Of a stretch of 19,325 bases of DNA, positions 13,773 to 19,325 are shown one piece after another (positions within the stretch are counted from its first letter, which is position 1; every line of letters begins with the position of its first letter). The position numbers were made by a program, and so were the translations under genes. The stretch covers positions 1-19,325 of the forward strand of contig CAYGHG010000045.1 of NCBI GenBank assembly GCA_964349515.1, given 5' to 3'. This DNA comes from CAYGHG01 sp964349515. GTDB lineage: Bacteria; Oederibacteriota; PGYV01; CAYGHG01. The notes beneath the pieces are model-generated. The model saw only the letters and a list, made by a program, of their open reading frames with translations, searched no databases and was not told where the DNA came from.

Positions 13773-14306
13773 TTATCTTATATCTATGCCTCCGAATACC
13801 GCATTTGCATCTATGGCTATATGAGGCTGCCCCTCTTTATAGGAATCCGAGGTGTATGTACTTGTGCCAAATGCCGCAGCAGTGCCGTTTGGCATATTGA
13901 CCCCGCCAAATACAGCCGCTGCCGTTATTTTGACAGGCTGTTTTCTGTCAATTTTAACTTCCGACCCCGCGAATATTGCGTCGACTTTTACCCTGACCGT
14001 CTCGTCTTTGAGCTCTATCCCGGTCAGGTCTATCTTGCTGGACCCGAAAACAACGCTGTACTCGCCCTTAACATCAGGCCCTGCTATTACGCTCTCGGCA
14101 AACATGGTTTCCCTGCCCGTCTGCTGTGGCGGCACAAATCCGCCGAACTTGCCCGGCAGAAGTATTTTTAACCCGATAAAGATGATGAGGCACGCAACAG
14201 CCAGTCTGAAAAAAGGAAAGTTAATACCAAAAGCCTTAAGTATGATACTAATCCCTAACAGTACAAAAAAAGAACCCCATACAATGGCCCAAAAATGCAT
14301 CTTCAT
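13773..14306 (-). CDS. LiaF-like two-TM membrane protein
   Basis: This 177-residue protein has two membrane helices (about 6-26 and 33-50) joined by a short turn, then a soluble beta-rich C-terminal part. The C-terminus repeats a strand motif: VVFGSSKIDL near 85, AIFAGSEVKID near 110, AVFGGVNMPN near 131 and AVFGGIDIR at the end. This matches the LiaF/YvqF-like domain (DUF2154 type), which in Firmicutes damps the LiaRS cell-envelope stress system. No LiaRS-type two-component genes are nearby, so the role here is open. GGAGGAGGAAA precedes the ATG at 14306. A heptamer array lies immediately upstream of the gene. Confidence 0.8.
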   Translation of the reverse strand: MKMHFWAIVWGSFFVLLGISIILKAFGINFPFFRLAVACLIIFIGLKILLPGKFGGFVPPQQTGRETMFAESVIAGPDVKGEYSVVFGSSKIDLTGIELKDETVRVKVDAIFAGSEVKIDRKQPVKITAAAVFGGVNMPNGTAAAFGTSTYTSDSYKEGQPHIAIDANAVFGGIDIR

Positions 14307-14329
14307 TTTCCTCCTCCGTTTTAAAGGAT

Positions 14330-14378
14330 AGTTTAAAGTTTAGAGTCTATAGTCTACAGTTTATAGTTTAGAGCTAAA
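14330..14378. repeat. Heptamer array left of the four-helix-bundle gene
   Basis: Seven 7-bp words of the form AGTYTAN (the last is AGCTAAA) run in register from 14330, for example AGTTTAG at 14337, AGTCTAT at 14344 and AGTCTAC at 14351. The reverse complements of these words appear in the array at 14890-14954. Confidence 0.8.
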
Positions 14379-14434
14379 AACGACAAATGCATTTTATATC
14401 AAAACTACAAAATACGCATCCAAAAAATACTATG

Positions 14435-14830
14435 TTACTTGTTTATAAATTTCGTGCCTTTTGTGGTGCTTTTTCTTATGTAGCTCATCAGGCCAAAAAT
14501 CATCAGGCTTATTTCCCTTGCCTTACCGTATAACAACCCAAACTTTTCTTCACTTATATATCCCAGGTCGAGCGCTACATACAGCTGGCTCTTTGCCTCT
14601 TCAGCAGATCCTTTTGCCATGGAAAGAAAATTCAAAAAATCCCTGCTGCCGTCCCTGCCGTAACCTTCTGCGATATTAGACATGACCGAGACAGCAGCTC
14701 TGCAAATCTGATTTCTAAGATTAAAATCCCTGTCAAATCCCTTGCTATTCGTAATAGTATATATTTCTTTTGTAAACTCCCTCGCCTTTTTCCAAACCTC
14801 AATGTCCTCAAACCGTTTAAAAGTTCCCGT
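14435..14830 (-). CDS. Four-helix-bundle (S23 / TIGR02436-type) protein with apparent ACG start
   Basis: The frame is open for 131 codons and reads as a complete four-helix-bundle protein: TGTFKRFEDIEVWKKAREFT, then NLRNQICRAAVSVMSNIAEG, DFLNFLSMAKGSAEEAKSQL, ALDLGYISEEKFGLLYGKA and a C-terminal helix. Family members usually start with a Met just before this first segment and are about 115-130 residues, so the expected initiator is the ACG at 14828-14830. AGGAGGGGGT stands just before it. No ATG, GTG or TTG occurs in frame between the upstream stop and the internal ATG at 14681-14683, which would remove helix 1 and part of helix 2. Either ACG is used, the start has mutated, or the base is a sequencing error. 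Such proteins are also encoded by 23S rRNA intervening sequences; their function is unknown. Confidence 0.8.
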   Translation of the reverse strand, partial: TGTFKRFEDIEVWKKAREFTKEIYTITNSKGFDRDFNLRNQICRAAVSVMSNIAEGYGRDGSRDFLNFLSMAKGSAEEAKSQLYVALDLGYISEEKFGLLYGKAREISLMIFGLMSYIRKSTTKGTKFINK

Positions 14831-14889
14831 ACCCCCTCCTGTTTCATTTCATTTTATCGTACGCCGTTGTAATTATTCTGTTCTTAGCC

Positions 14890-14954
14890 GTAGACTCTAA
14901 ACTGCCTGTCCGCCCTGCAGTCAACTCTAGCCTGTAAACTGTAGACTCTAAACT
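14890..14954. repeat. Heptamer array right of the four-helix-bundle gene, overlapping the xthA stop
   Basis: GTAGACTCTAAACT occurs as a perfect direct repeat at 14890-14903 and 14941-14954. The end of the array reads in 7-bp words (CTGTAAA at 14932, CTGTAGA at 14939, CTCTAAA at 14946). It is in inverted orientation to the array at 14330-14378 and includes the xthA stop codon (14948-14950). Confidence 0.75.
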
Positions 14955-15712
14955 TTTATCTCAAGGCTTACCGGGCAGTGATCCGACCCCAACACGTCAT
15001 CCATTATCGCGGCTTTTTTCATTGCCGGTTTCAGTTCCCTGCTTACAAAAAAGTAGTCTATCCTCCAGCCTATGTTTCTCTCTCTTGCCGCGGTCTTGTA
15101 ATCCCACCATGTATAATTGCCCGGTTCTTTGTTGTATTCGCGGAATGTATCTATGTAGCCGGCTGCTGTCAGCTTGTCGAGAAACGCGCGCTCCTCAGGC
15201 AGGAAACCCGTGGTGTGTTCGTTTTCTTTAGGCCTGGCTAAGTCTATTTCTTTGTGCGCGGTATTATAGTCGCCGCAGGCAATGATGCCTTTTCCTTTTT
15301 TCCGGTTCTTCTCAGCGTGTTTCAGGAACTCTTCATAAAACTTGAGCTTATGTTCCACCCACTCGGGCCCGCGCCCGCCGTTTGGGAAGTATATATTGTA
15401 TAGGAAGAACTTTTCATACTCGGCAATGATAATCCTGCCGTCTGAATCAAACTCTTTTTTCCCGAAACCGTATGCAACATCAAGCGGTTTTGTTTTGGTC
15501 CACAGCGCAGTGCCGCTGTAGCCCTTTTTCTCAGCCGAGGATAAAAATAAGTGATACCCTTTTACGTTTTTCAAGTCCGGCGGGAACACATCCTCCTGAG
15601 CCTTTGTCTCCTGCACAGCCACAATGTCGGGTATCGAGTTAAACAGAGGGAAGAAAAGCCCTTTATTATTTACAGCCCGTATGCCATTAACGTTCCAGGA
15701 TATCAGTTTCAT
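14948..15712 (-). CDS. xthA: Exodeoxyribonuclease III / AP endonuclease
   Basis: The 254-residue protein is of the ExoIII/Ape1 type, cleaving DNA 5' to abasic sites and removing 3' blocking groups in base excision repair. The whole exonuclease-endonuclease-phosphatase fold is present. Family residues are seen at Asn8 (SWNVNGIRA), Glu35 (VQETKAQ), Asp148 and Asn150 (CGDYNTAHKEIDLARP), Asp219 (WRIDYFFVS), and Asp244-His245 (LGSDHCPV). The ATG at 15712 follows a short GAGG site. Its final valine and stop codon lie within a heptamer repeat shared with the region left of the four-helix-bundle gene. The neighbours do not suggest a specific operon. Confidence 0.97.
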   Translation of the reverse strand: MKLISWNVNGIRAVNNKGLFFPLFNSIPDIVAVQETKAQEDVFPPDLKNVKGYHLFLSSAEKKGYSGTALWTKTKPLDVAYGFGKKEFDSDGRIIIAEYEKFFLYNIYFPNGGRGPEWVEHKLKFYEEFLKHAEKNRKKGKGIIACGDYNTAHKEIDLARPKENEHTTGFLPEERAFLDKLTAAGYIDTFREYNKEPGNYTWWDYKTAARERNIGWRIDYFFVSRELKPAMKKAAIMDDVLGSDHCPVSLEIKV

Positions 15713-15754
15713 GCAAACCTCAACGAGGGCAGAAAGTTTATATTTCTGTTTTCC

Positions 15755-15789
15755 CCTGAAACCTGAAACTTGAAACCTGAAACTCCAAA
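15755..15789. repeat. Heptamer array between gpmA and xthA
   Basis: Five 7-bp words in register: CCTGAAA at 15755, CCTGAAA at 15762, CTTGAAA at 15769, CCTGAAA at 15776 and CTCCAAA at 15783. The array lies eight bases from the gpmA stop. Confidence 0.85.
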
Positions 15790-15797
15790 CAGGATGT

Positions 15798-16550
15798 TCA
15801 CTTTCCCGCCTTCCCCTGATTCGCCACCTTTTCCATCGCCTTCTTTATCTCTTCAGGGTCGCCGAGGTAGTAGTACTCTTTTACCGGCTTCATGTCATCA
15901 TCCAGTTCATATACAAGAGGTATTCCTGTCGGTATGTTAAGTTCTGTTATTTCATTTTCAGGTATTTTACTCAAGTGCATCACAAGAGCCCTCAGTGAGT
16001 TGCCGTGGGCGGCTATCATGACTTTCTTTCCTTCCTTTATATAGGGTACTATTTGCTTTTCCCAGAAAGGCACGACTCTCGCAACAGTGTCTTTCAGGCA
16101 TTCAACAGAGGGCAGGAACTTTGGCTCAAGAGATGCATATTTTTCTTCGCGGGACGGGTGTCTTTCATCGCCCGGCTCAAGCGCGGGCGGCCTCGTGTCG
16201 TAACTGCGGCGCCAGATTTTCACCTGCGCCTCGCCGTATTTTGCCGCCGTTTCGGATTTGTTCAGGCCCTGCAGCGCTCCGTAATGGCGCTCGTTTAATT
16301 CCCACGCGCGCCACACAGGAACCCACATCAGGTCCATCTTGTCCATGACTATCCAAAGCGTGCGTATCGCACGCTTTAGGTATGAAGTGAAGGCAAAGTC
16401 AAACAAACACCCCTCTTTTTTGAGCGTATCAGCGGCTTTTTTTGCCTCTTCAACACCCTTATCAGTCAGGTCAACATCTGTCCAGCCCGTAAACCTGTTT
16501 TCCATGTTCCACGTCGACTCGCCGTGGCGGAGCAGTATGACTTTATTCAT
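15798..16550 (-). CDS. gpmA: 2,3-bisphosphoglycerate-dependent phosphoglycerate mutase
   Basis: This 250-residue dPGM-type enzyme interconverts 3- and 2-phosphoglycerate through a phosphohistidine. LRHGESTWN carries His9, the phosphorylated residue. LKRA (Arg60), ELNERHYGALQG (Glu87), and AAHGNSLRAL (His182) complete the active site. Length is typical for GpmA. The ATG at 16550 follows GAGGGG and overlaps the end of the DUF2652-like gene by 8 bp, so the two are translationally coupled. A cofactor-independent mutase, gpmI, is encoded two genes upstream in the same operon, so this organism appears to encode both non-homologous forms together. Confidence 0.97.
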   Translation of the reverse strand: MNKVILLRHGESTWNMENRFTGWTDVDLTDKGVEEAKKAADTLKKEGCLFDFAFTSYLKRAIRTLWIVMDKMDLMWVPVWRAWELNERHYGALQGLNKSETAAKYGEAQVKIWRRSYDTRPPALEPGDERHPSREEKYASLEPKFLPSVECLKDTVARVVPFWEKQIVPYIKEGKKVMIAAHGNSLRALVMHLSKIPENEITELNIPTGIPLVYELDDDMKPVKEYYYLGDPEEIKKAMEKVANQGKAGK

Positions 16551-17313
16551 GCGTATGCCCCTCATGGCCCGGCACTTCGATATTATTAAATTTTTTTCTT
16601 TTTCCTGACATCATGACAGCAGCCATTGACCCCATCTTGCTCATCATGTACAGCATCCTGTAAAAGAATGAATCAAGTTTTTTCTTTTTCATCTTTTCTA
16701 TGACAGCTTTTATCTTGTCGCCCGGATATGTAACGAATACTTTCGTCTCCCCGCCTTCATAGGTTTCGCTTCTTTCCTCAAAGTCCTGCCTCTGCCCGTA
16801 GCCAAAGGCATTATAAGCGGCTTCGGTAAACAGTATGTACTCCTGCGAAGGCACGCTGTTTTTTAAGAGCCTGTGTACGAGTATAACATCGCTTCCGGCG
16901 AGTTCCTTCATTCCGCTGATTTTGTAAAACAGCGCCTTCCCGTAATGTATGACAACCTTCAGCTTCAGCTCTTTTACCAGCGTACAGGCATTACAGCCGC
17001 AGGTATTTGATTCCGAAAGCTCAAGCGCCCTTTTTTTAAAACCCACGACAAAGGAAGAAATGTTCTTTTTTATTATGGCGATTTCGTCCGCCCATTTTGC
17101 GTCTGAGGATTTTTTCCGTGCGAAGAGAAATACCGCGTCGCCCTCAAGTTTTGCGATCTGAAGCGGGATTTTTGCCTCTTTAATGACCGTTGATATCAGG
17201 TTGGTGATTATGGTCTGCGCGTGAAACAGGGTCTGCTTGTTATCAAGCATAAAAGAGGTGTAACCGCTTATGTCCGCTATTACTAACAGCGCTTCTGTTT
17301 CTTTTTCCTGCAT
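16543..17313 (-). CDS. DUF2652-like protein, cyclase-related fold
   Basis: The 256-residue protein starts with LLVIADISGYTSFM (10-22) and has AKLEGDAVFLF (54-64). These are the two strands that carry the metal-binding Asp residues in class III nucleotidyl cyclases (here Asp14 and Asp59), and the pattern agrees with DUF2652. GSDVILVHRLLKNS at 140-153 parallels the cyclase helix that follows. Additional features are a Cys cluster CGCNAC (Cys105, 107, 110) and a His-rich tail ending GHEGHTHE, both possible metal sites. Whether it makes a cyclic nucleotide is unknown; several cyclase substrate residues cannot be assigned. GGGGGTG precedes the ATG at 17313. It lies 35 bp after gpmI and overlaps gpmA by 8 bp. 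Confidence 0.75.
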   Translation of the reverse strand: MQEKETEALLVIADISGYTSFMLDNKQTLFHAQTIITNLISTVIKEAKIPLQIAKLEGDAVFLFARKKSSDAKWADEIAIIKKNISSFVVGFKKRALELSESNTCGCNACTLVKELKLKVVIHYGKALFYKISGMKELAGSDVILVHRLLKNSVPSQEYILFTEAAYNAFGYGQRQDFEERSETYEGGETKVFVTYPGDKIKAVIEKMKKKKLDSFFYRMLYMMSKMGSMAAVMMSGKRKKFNNIEVPGHEGHTHE

Positions 17314-17348
17314 AATACACCCCCTGCGTTTTTAACCTACAGGAACCT

Positions 17349-18899
17349 TTACCTGATTATAAGAGACTCTGCCGTTGCCTCAGCCGGTTTTTTTATGTCA
17401 AGAAGGTCAAGCACAGTCGCGCCTATGTCGGCAAGCACGCCTTTGGGCCTCAGTTTTATCTTGTCCGCGTCATTTGACACGTAAATAAGCTCAACCGGGT
17501 ATGTGGTATGGGCTGTTTTAGCGGCGCCTGTCGCAGCGTCCGCCATCTCCTCTGCATTGCCGTGGTCGGCTGTAATCAGCACGGTGTAACCTGCCGCCAG
17601 CCCGGCGTCAGTTACTTTGCCCGTACACTCGTCTACTACTTCCACAGCTTTTTTCGCTGCTTCGTAAACGCCCGTATGCCCTACCATGTCGCAGTTGGCG
17701 AAGTTTATGGTGATGAACTCATACTTTCCTGATTTAATTTCCTCCACAGCGCGCTCAGCCACGAGATACGCTTCCATCTCAGGATGCTCGGCGAAAGCAG
17801 AAGGGTCAAAACGTCCCTTTAACTCTATTCTGTCTTCCCCTTTATATGGTTCCAGCATCTTACCGTTGAAGAATGATGTGACGTGTTTGAATTTCTGCGT
17901 TTCAGTAATCCTGAGCTGTTTTAATCCTTTTTTTGAAACCTCTTCGCCTACGAGGTTTGCCATGTCTCCGCCCTCGTCAAGAGGCGGCAGTACATTGAAC
18001 TTAAAAGAATCATAGTAGCGCGTCAGCCCGCAGTACGCTATGTTGAGTTTCTTGTCCCTTTTGCCTGCATAGTCATCATCAACAAAAGCATTGGTAAGCT
18101 GTATTGCCCTGTCCTGGCGGTAGTTAAAGTGTATGACGCCGTCGCCGTCCTTGATGCCCGGGTAATCGCCAATGACCGTGGGCGGTATGTACTCATCTGT
18201 CATCTCAGTACCGTCAGGCACTCTGTCATTTTTGTAGCTCTCTTCTATTGCTTCGCGGGCGCTTGCCGCCTTTTTACCCTCGCATTTCACGAGGCAGTTA
18301 TATGCCTTGTCTGTAAGATCCCATTTTTTGCCCCTGTCCATTGCATAGTAGCGGCCCATCAGAGTTCCTACAACGCCCTTGCCGTATTCTTTGAATTTAT
18401 TTTCCAGCGCCTCAAGATAGGTAAGAGACGAGCGGGGATAAGTGTCGCGGCCGTCCGCGAAGAAATGGACGTAAACATTTTTGATACCCTGCGCCGCTGC
18501 TTCCTTTATGATTGCGAATAAATGTTCCTGATGCGCATGCACACCCTCATCCTGCACCAGCCCCATTGCATGCAGGTTGCCGCTCTTTTTAGCCGCCTCA
18601 AATACCCGCTTCATGTTGGGGTTGCCAAATACAGTCCCCTCTTCAATCGCCTCATTAATACGCACAACCTCCTGCTTTACGATACGCGCAGCGCCCATGT
18701 TCAGGTGCCCGACCTCAGAGCTGCCCATATACCCCGCAGGCACTCCGACCGACAGTCCTGAAGCTTCCAGCACGGAAGAAGGGTATTTTTTAAGCATAGC
18801 ATCAGTTCTGGGCTTGTTCGCATTCTTAACAGCATTATAAGGAGAGTCAGGCCCAATCCCCCATCCGTCACGTATTATTAAAAGCACTTTTTTAGCCAT
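17349..18899 (-). CDS. gpmI: 2,3-bisphosphoglycerate-independent phosphoglycerate mutase
   Basis: This 516-residue iPGM belongs to the alkaline phosphatase superfamily and uses two Mn ions. RDGWG carries Asp11; GYMGSSEVGHLNMGAAR carries the phosphoserine Ser61. The inserted transferase domain shows VHAHQEHL (His121), FADGRDTYPRSS (147-158), MGRYYAMDRG (Arg183, Arg189) and YRQDRAIQLT (Arg261, Arg264). The phosphatase domain closes with CDMVGHTG (Asp404, His408) and TADHGNAEEM (Asp445, His446). The start at 18899 follows GGAGGTTTTACA. It is first in the gpmI, DUF2652-like, gpmA cluster. The palindromic array at 19019 lies upstream, and a TGTTATAAA extended -10 at 18938-18946 is a possible promoter. 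Confidence 0.98.
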   Translation of the reverse strand: MAKKVLLIIRDGWGIGPDSPYNAVKNANKPRTDAMLKKYPSSVLEASGLSVGVPAGYMGSSEVGHLNMGAARIVKQEVVRINEAIEEGTVFGNPNMKRVFEAAKKSGNLHAMGLVQDEGVHAHQEHLFAIIKEAAAQGIKNVYVHFFADGRDTYPRSSLTYLEALENKFKEYGKGVVGTLMGRYYAMDRGKKWDLTDKAYNCLVKCEGKKAASAREAIEESYKNDRVPDGTEMTDEYIPPTVIGDYPGIKDGDGVIHFNYRQDRAIQLTNAFVDDDYAGKRDKKLNIAYCGLTRYYDSFKFNVLPPLDEGGDMANLVGEEVSKKGLKQLRITETQKFKHVTSFFNGKMLEPYKGEDRIELKGRFDPSAFAEHPEMEAYLVAERAVEEIKSGKYEFITINFANCDMVGHTGVYEAAKKAVEVVDECTGKVTDAGLAAGYTVLITADHGNAEEMADAATGAAKTAHTTYPVELIYVSNDADKIKLRPKGVLADIGATVLDLLDIKKPAEATAESLIIR

Positions 18900-18937
18900 T
18901 GTAAAACCTCCGGGTTTAATTTAATAACAGAGGCTAT

Positions 18938-18946
18938 TTTATAACA
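18938..18946 (-). promoter_or_regulatory. Possible extended -10 of the gpmI operon
   Basis: The minus strand reads TGTTATAAA about 40 bases before the gpmI start. No convincing -35 was found, which is acceptable for extended -10 promoters but leaves this weak. Confidence 0.3.
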
Positions 18947-19018
18947 AATAAGGGTAATGGTAAATATAAAACAAAGGCTTGGCATCGTCTGCGTCTTTTT
19001 GTTTTATTACCTGTACCC

Positions 19019-19325
19019 GTAGGGGCGATGCGCTGCGTCGCCCGCGTCTTTGTTTTAATTCCCTGTAGGGTGCGGCCATCGTGCCGCACCGCGTCTTTCG
19101 TTGTTGCCCTAAAAACACGGGTCACCCACCGGGTGACCCCTACGAATGCAAATACGTCCGCATTTTTGTTATATAGTTTTTTGTCTTCGTAGGGGCGATG
19201 CGCTGCGTCGCCCGCGTTCTTGTTGTTGTTGTAAAGACGCGGGTCACCCACCGGGTGACCCCTACGAATGCAAATACGTCCGCGTTTTTGTTATATCATT
19301 CCTTGTCCTCGTAGGGGCGATGCGG
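19019..19325. repeat. Array of palindromic repeats with shared shoulders, 122-bp period
   Basis: Palindromic units with the skeleton GTAGGGG, stem-loop, CCCGCG are found at 19019-19046, 19065-19093, 19117-19144 (inverted), 19189-19216, 19239-19266 (inverted) and 19311-19325 (cut by the window end). The stem cores differ: CGATGCGCTGCGTCG, TGCGGC/GCCGCA, and GGGTCACCC/GGGTGACCC. The last two-thirds of the array repeat with a 122-bp period (19119 to 19241, 19189 to 19311). Together with 18900-19018, which has no gene, this is a 426-bp noncoding tail. The minus-strand open frame at 18934-19251 is only repeat sequence. Confidence 0.9.

Noticed and set aside
14632..14847. 71-residue minus-strand open frame starting MKQEGVRELL
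   Set aside because: It is a frame-shifted reading of the first half of the four-helix-bundle gene; the family sequence is in the other frame, which is open to the ACG.
18934..19251. 105-residue minus-strand open frame
   Set aside because: It consists of palindromic repeat units, has no ribosome binding site and no protein-like composition.

Overview
The window looks like a contig from an uncultured, diderm-like bacterium, probably a metagenome bin. The supporting signs are a run of exactly 100 Ns inside a tandem repeat, many palindromic and short-period intergenic repeats, and a mixture of ordinary housekeeping genes with toxin-antitoxin modules and a secreted glycanase. Strong GGAGG-type ribosome binding sites are usual here and were used to trim starts. 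The phylum cannot be fixed from sequence alone; lineages such as Elusimicrobiota, Omnitrophota or Goldbacteria are only a guess. Almost every gene is on the minus strand; the exceptions are the XRE regulator (453-692) and truB (8389-9249).

Layout. At 1-692 a 61-residue small protein and an XRE-type repressor diverge from a shared inverted-repeat operator. At 695-2929 lie a GH44 endoglucanase/xyloglucanase with signal peptide and a PAQR/hemolysin III membrane protein 12 bp downstream of it. At 3023-3541 is a 67-bp tandem repeat with a 134-bp higher-order organisation, interrupted by the assembly gap. At 3639-5373, read on the minus strand, come serS, a 70-residue two-helix membrane protein, tRNA-Ser(UGA) and a long hairpin terminator. 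A gene-free stretch at 5374-5792 carries a palindromic, MITE-like element. At 5793-8244 two related Phd/YefM-PIN toxin-antitoxin modules sit on either side of a secreted protein with two Ca-loop-like motifs. truB follows, then a nitroreductase-like protein, gltX, bactofilin plus an M23 peptidase, a 101-residue unknown with its own consensus promoter, a LiaF-like membrane protein, a four-helix-bundle protein, xthA, and a tight cluster of gpmI, a DUF2652-like protein and gpmA. The window ends in a 122-bp-period array of palindromic repeats.

Two themes stand out. First, at least seven intergenic spots hold arrays of 7-bp words (3799-3833, 8344-8378, 9466-9507, 11845-11900, 14330-14378, 14890-14954, 15755-15789). 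The words differ from array to array but the period is always seven, and the arrays press against or run into stop codons. The first part of the 67-bp tandem unit also reads as heptamers, so the larger repeat may have grown from one of these arrays. Second, the coding part has several odd points: a full-length four-helix-bundle gene whose expected initiator is ACG, two non-homologous phosphoglycerate mutases in one operon, and a non-adjacent duplication of a toxin-antitoxin module.
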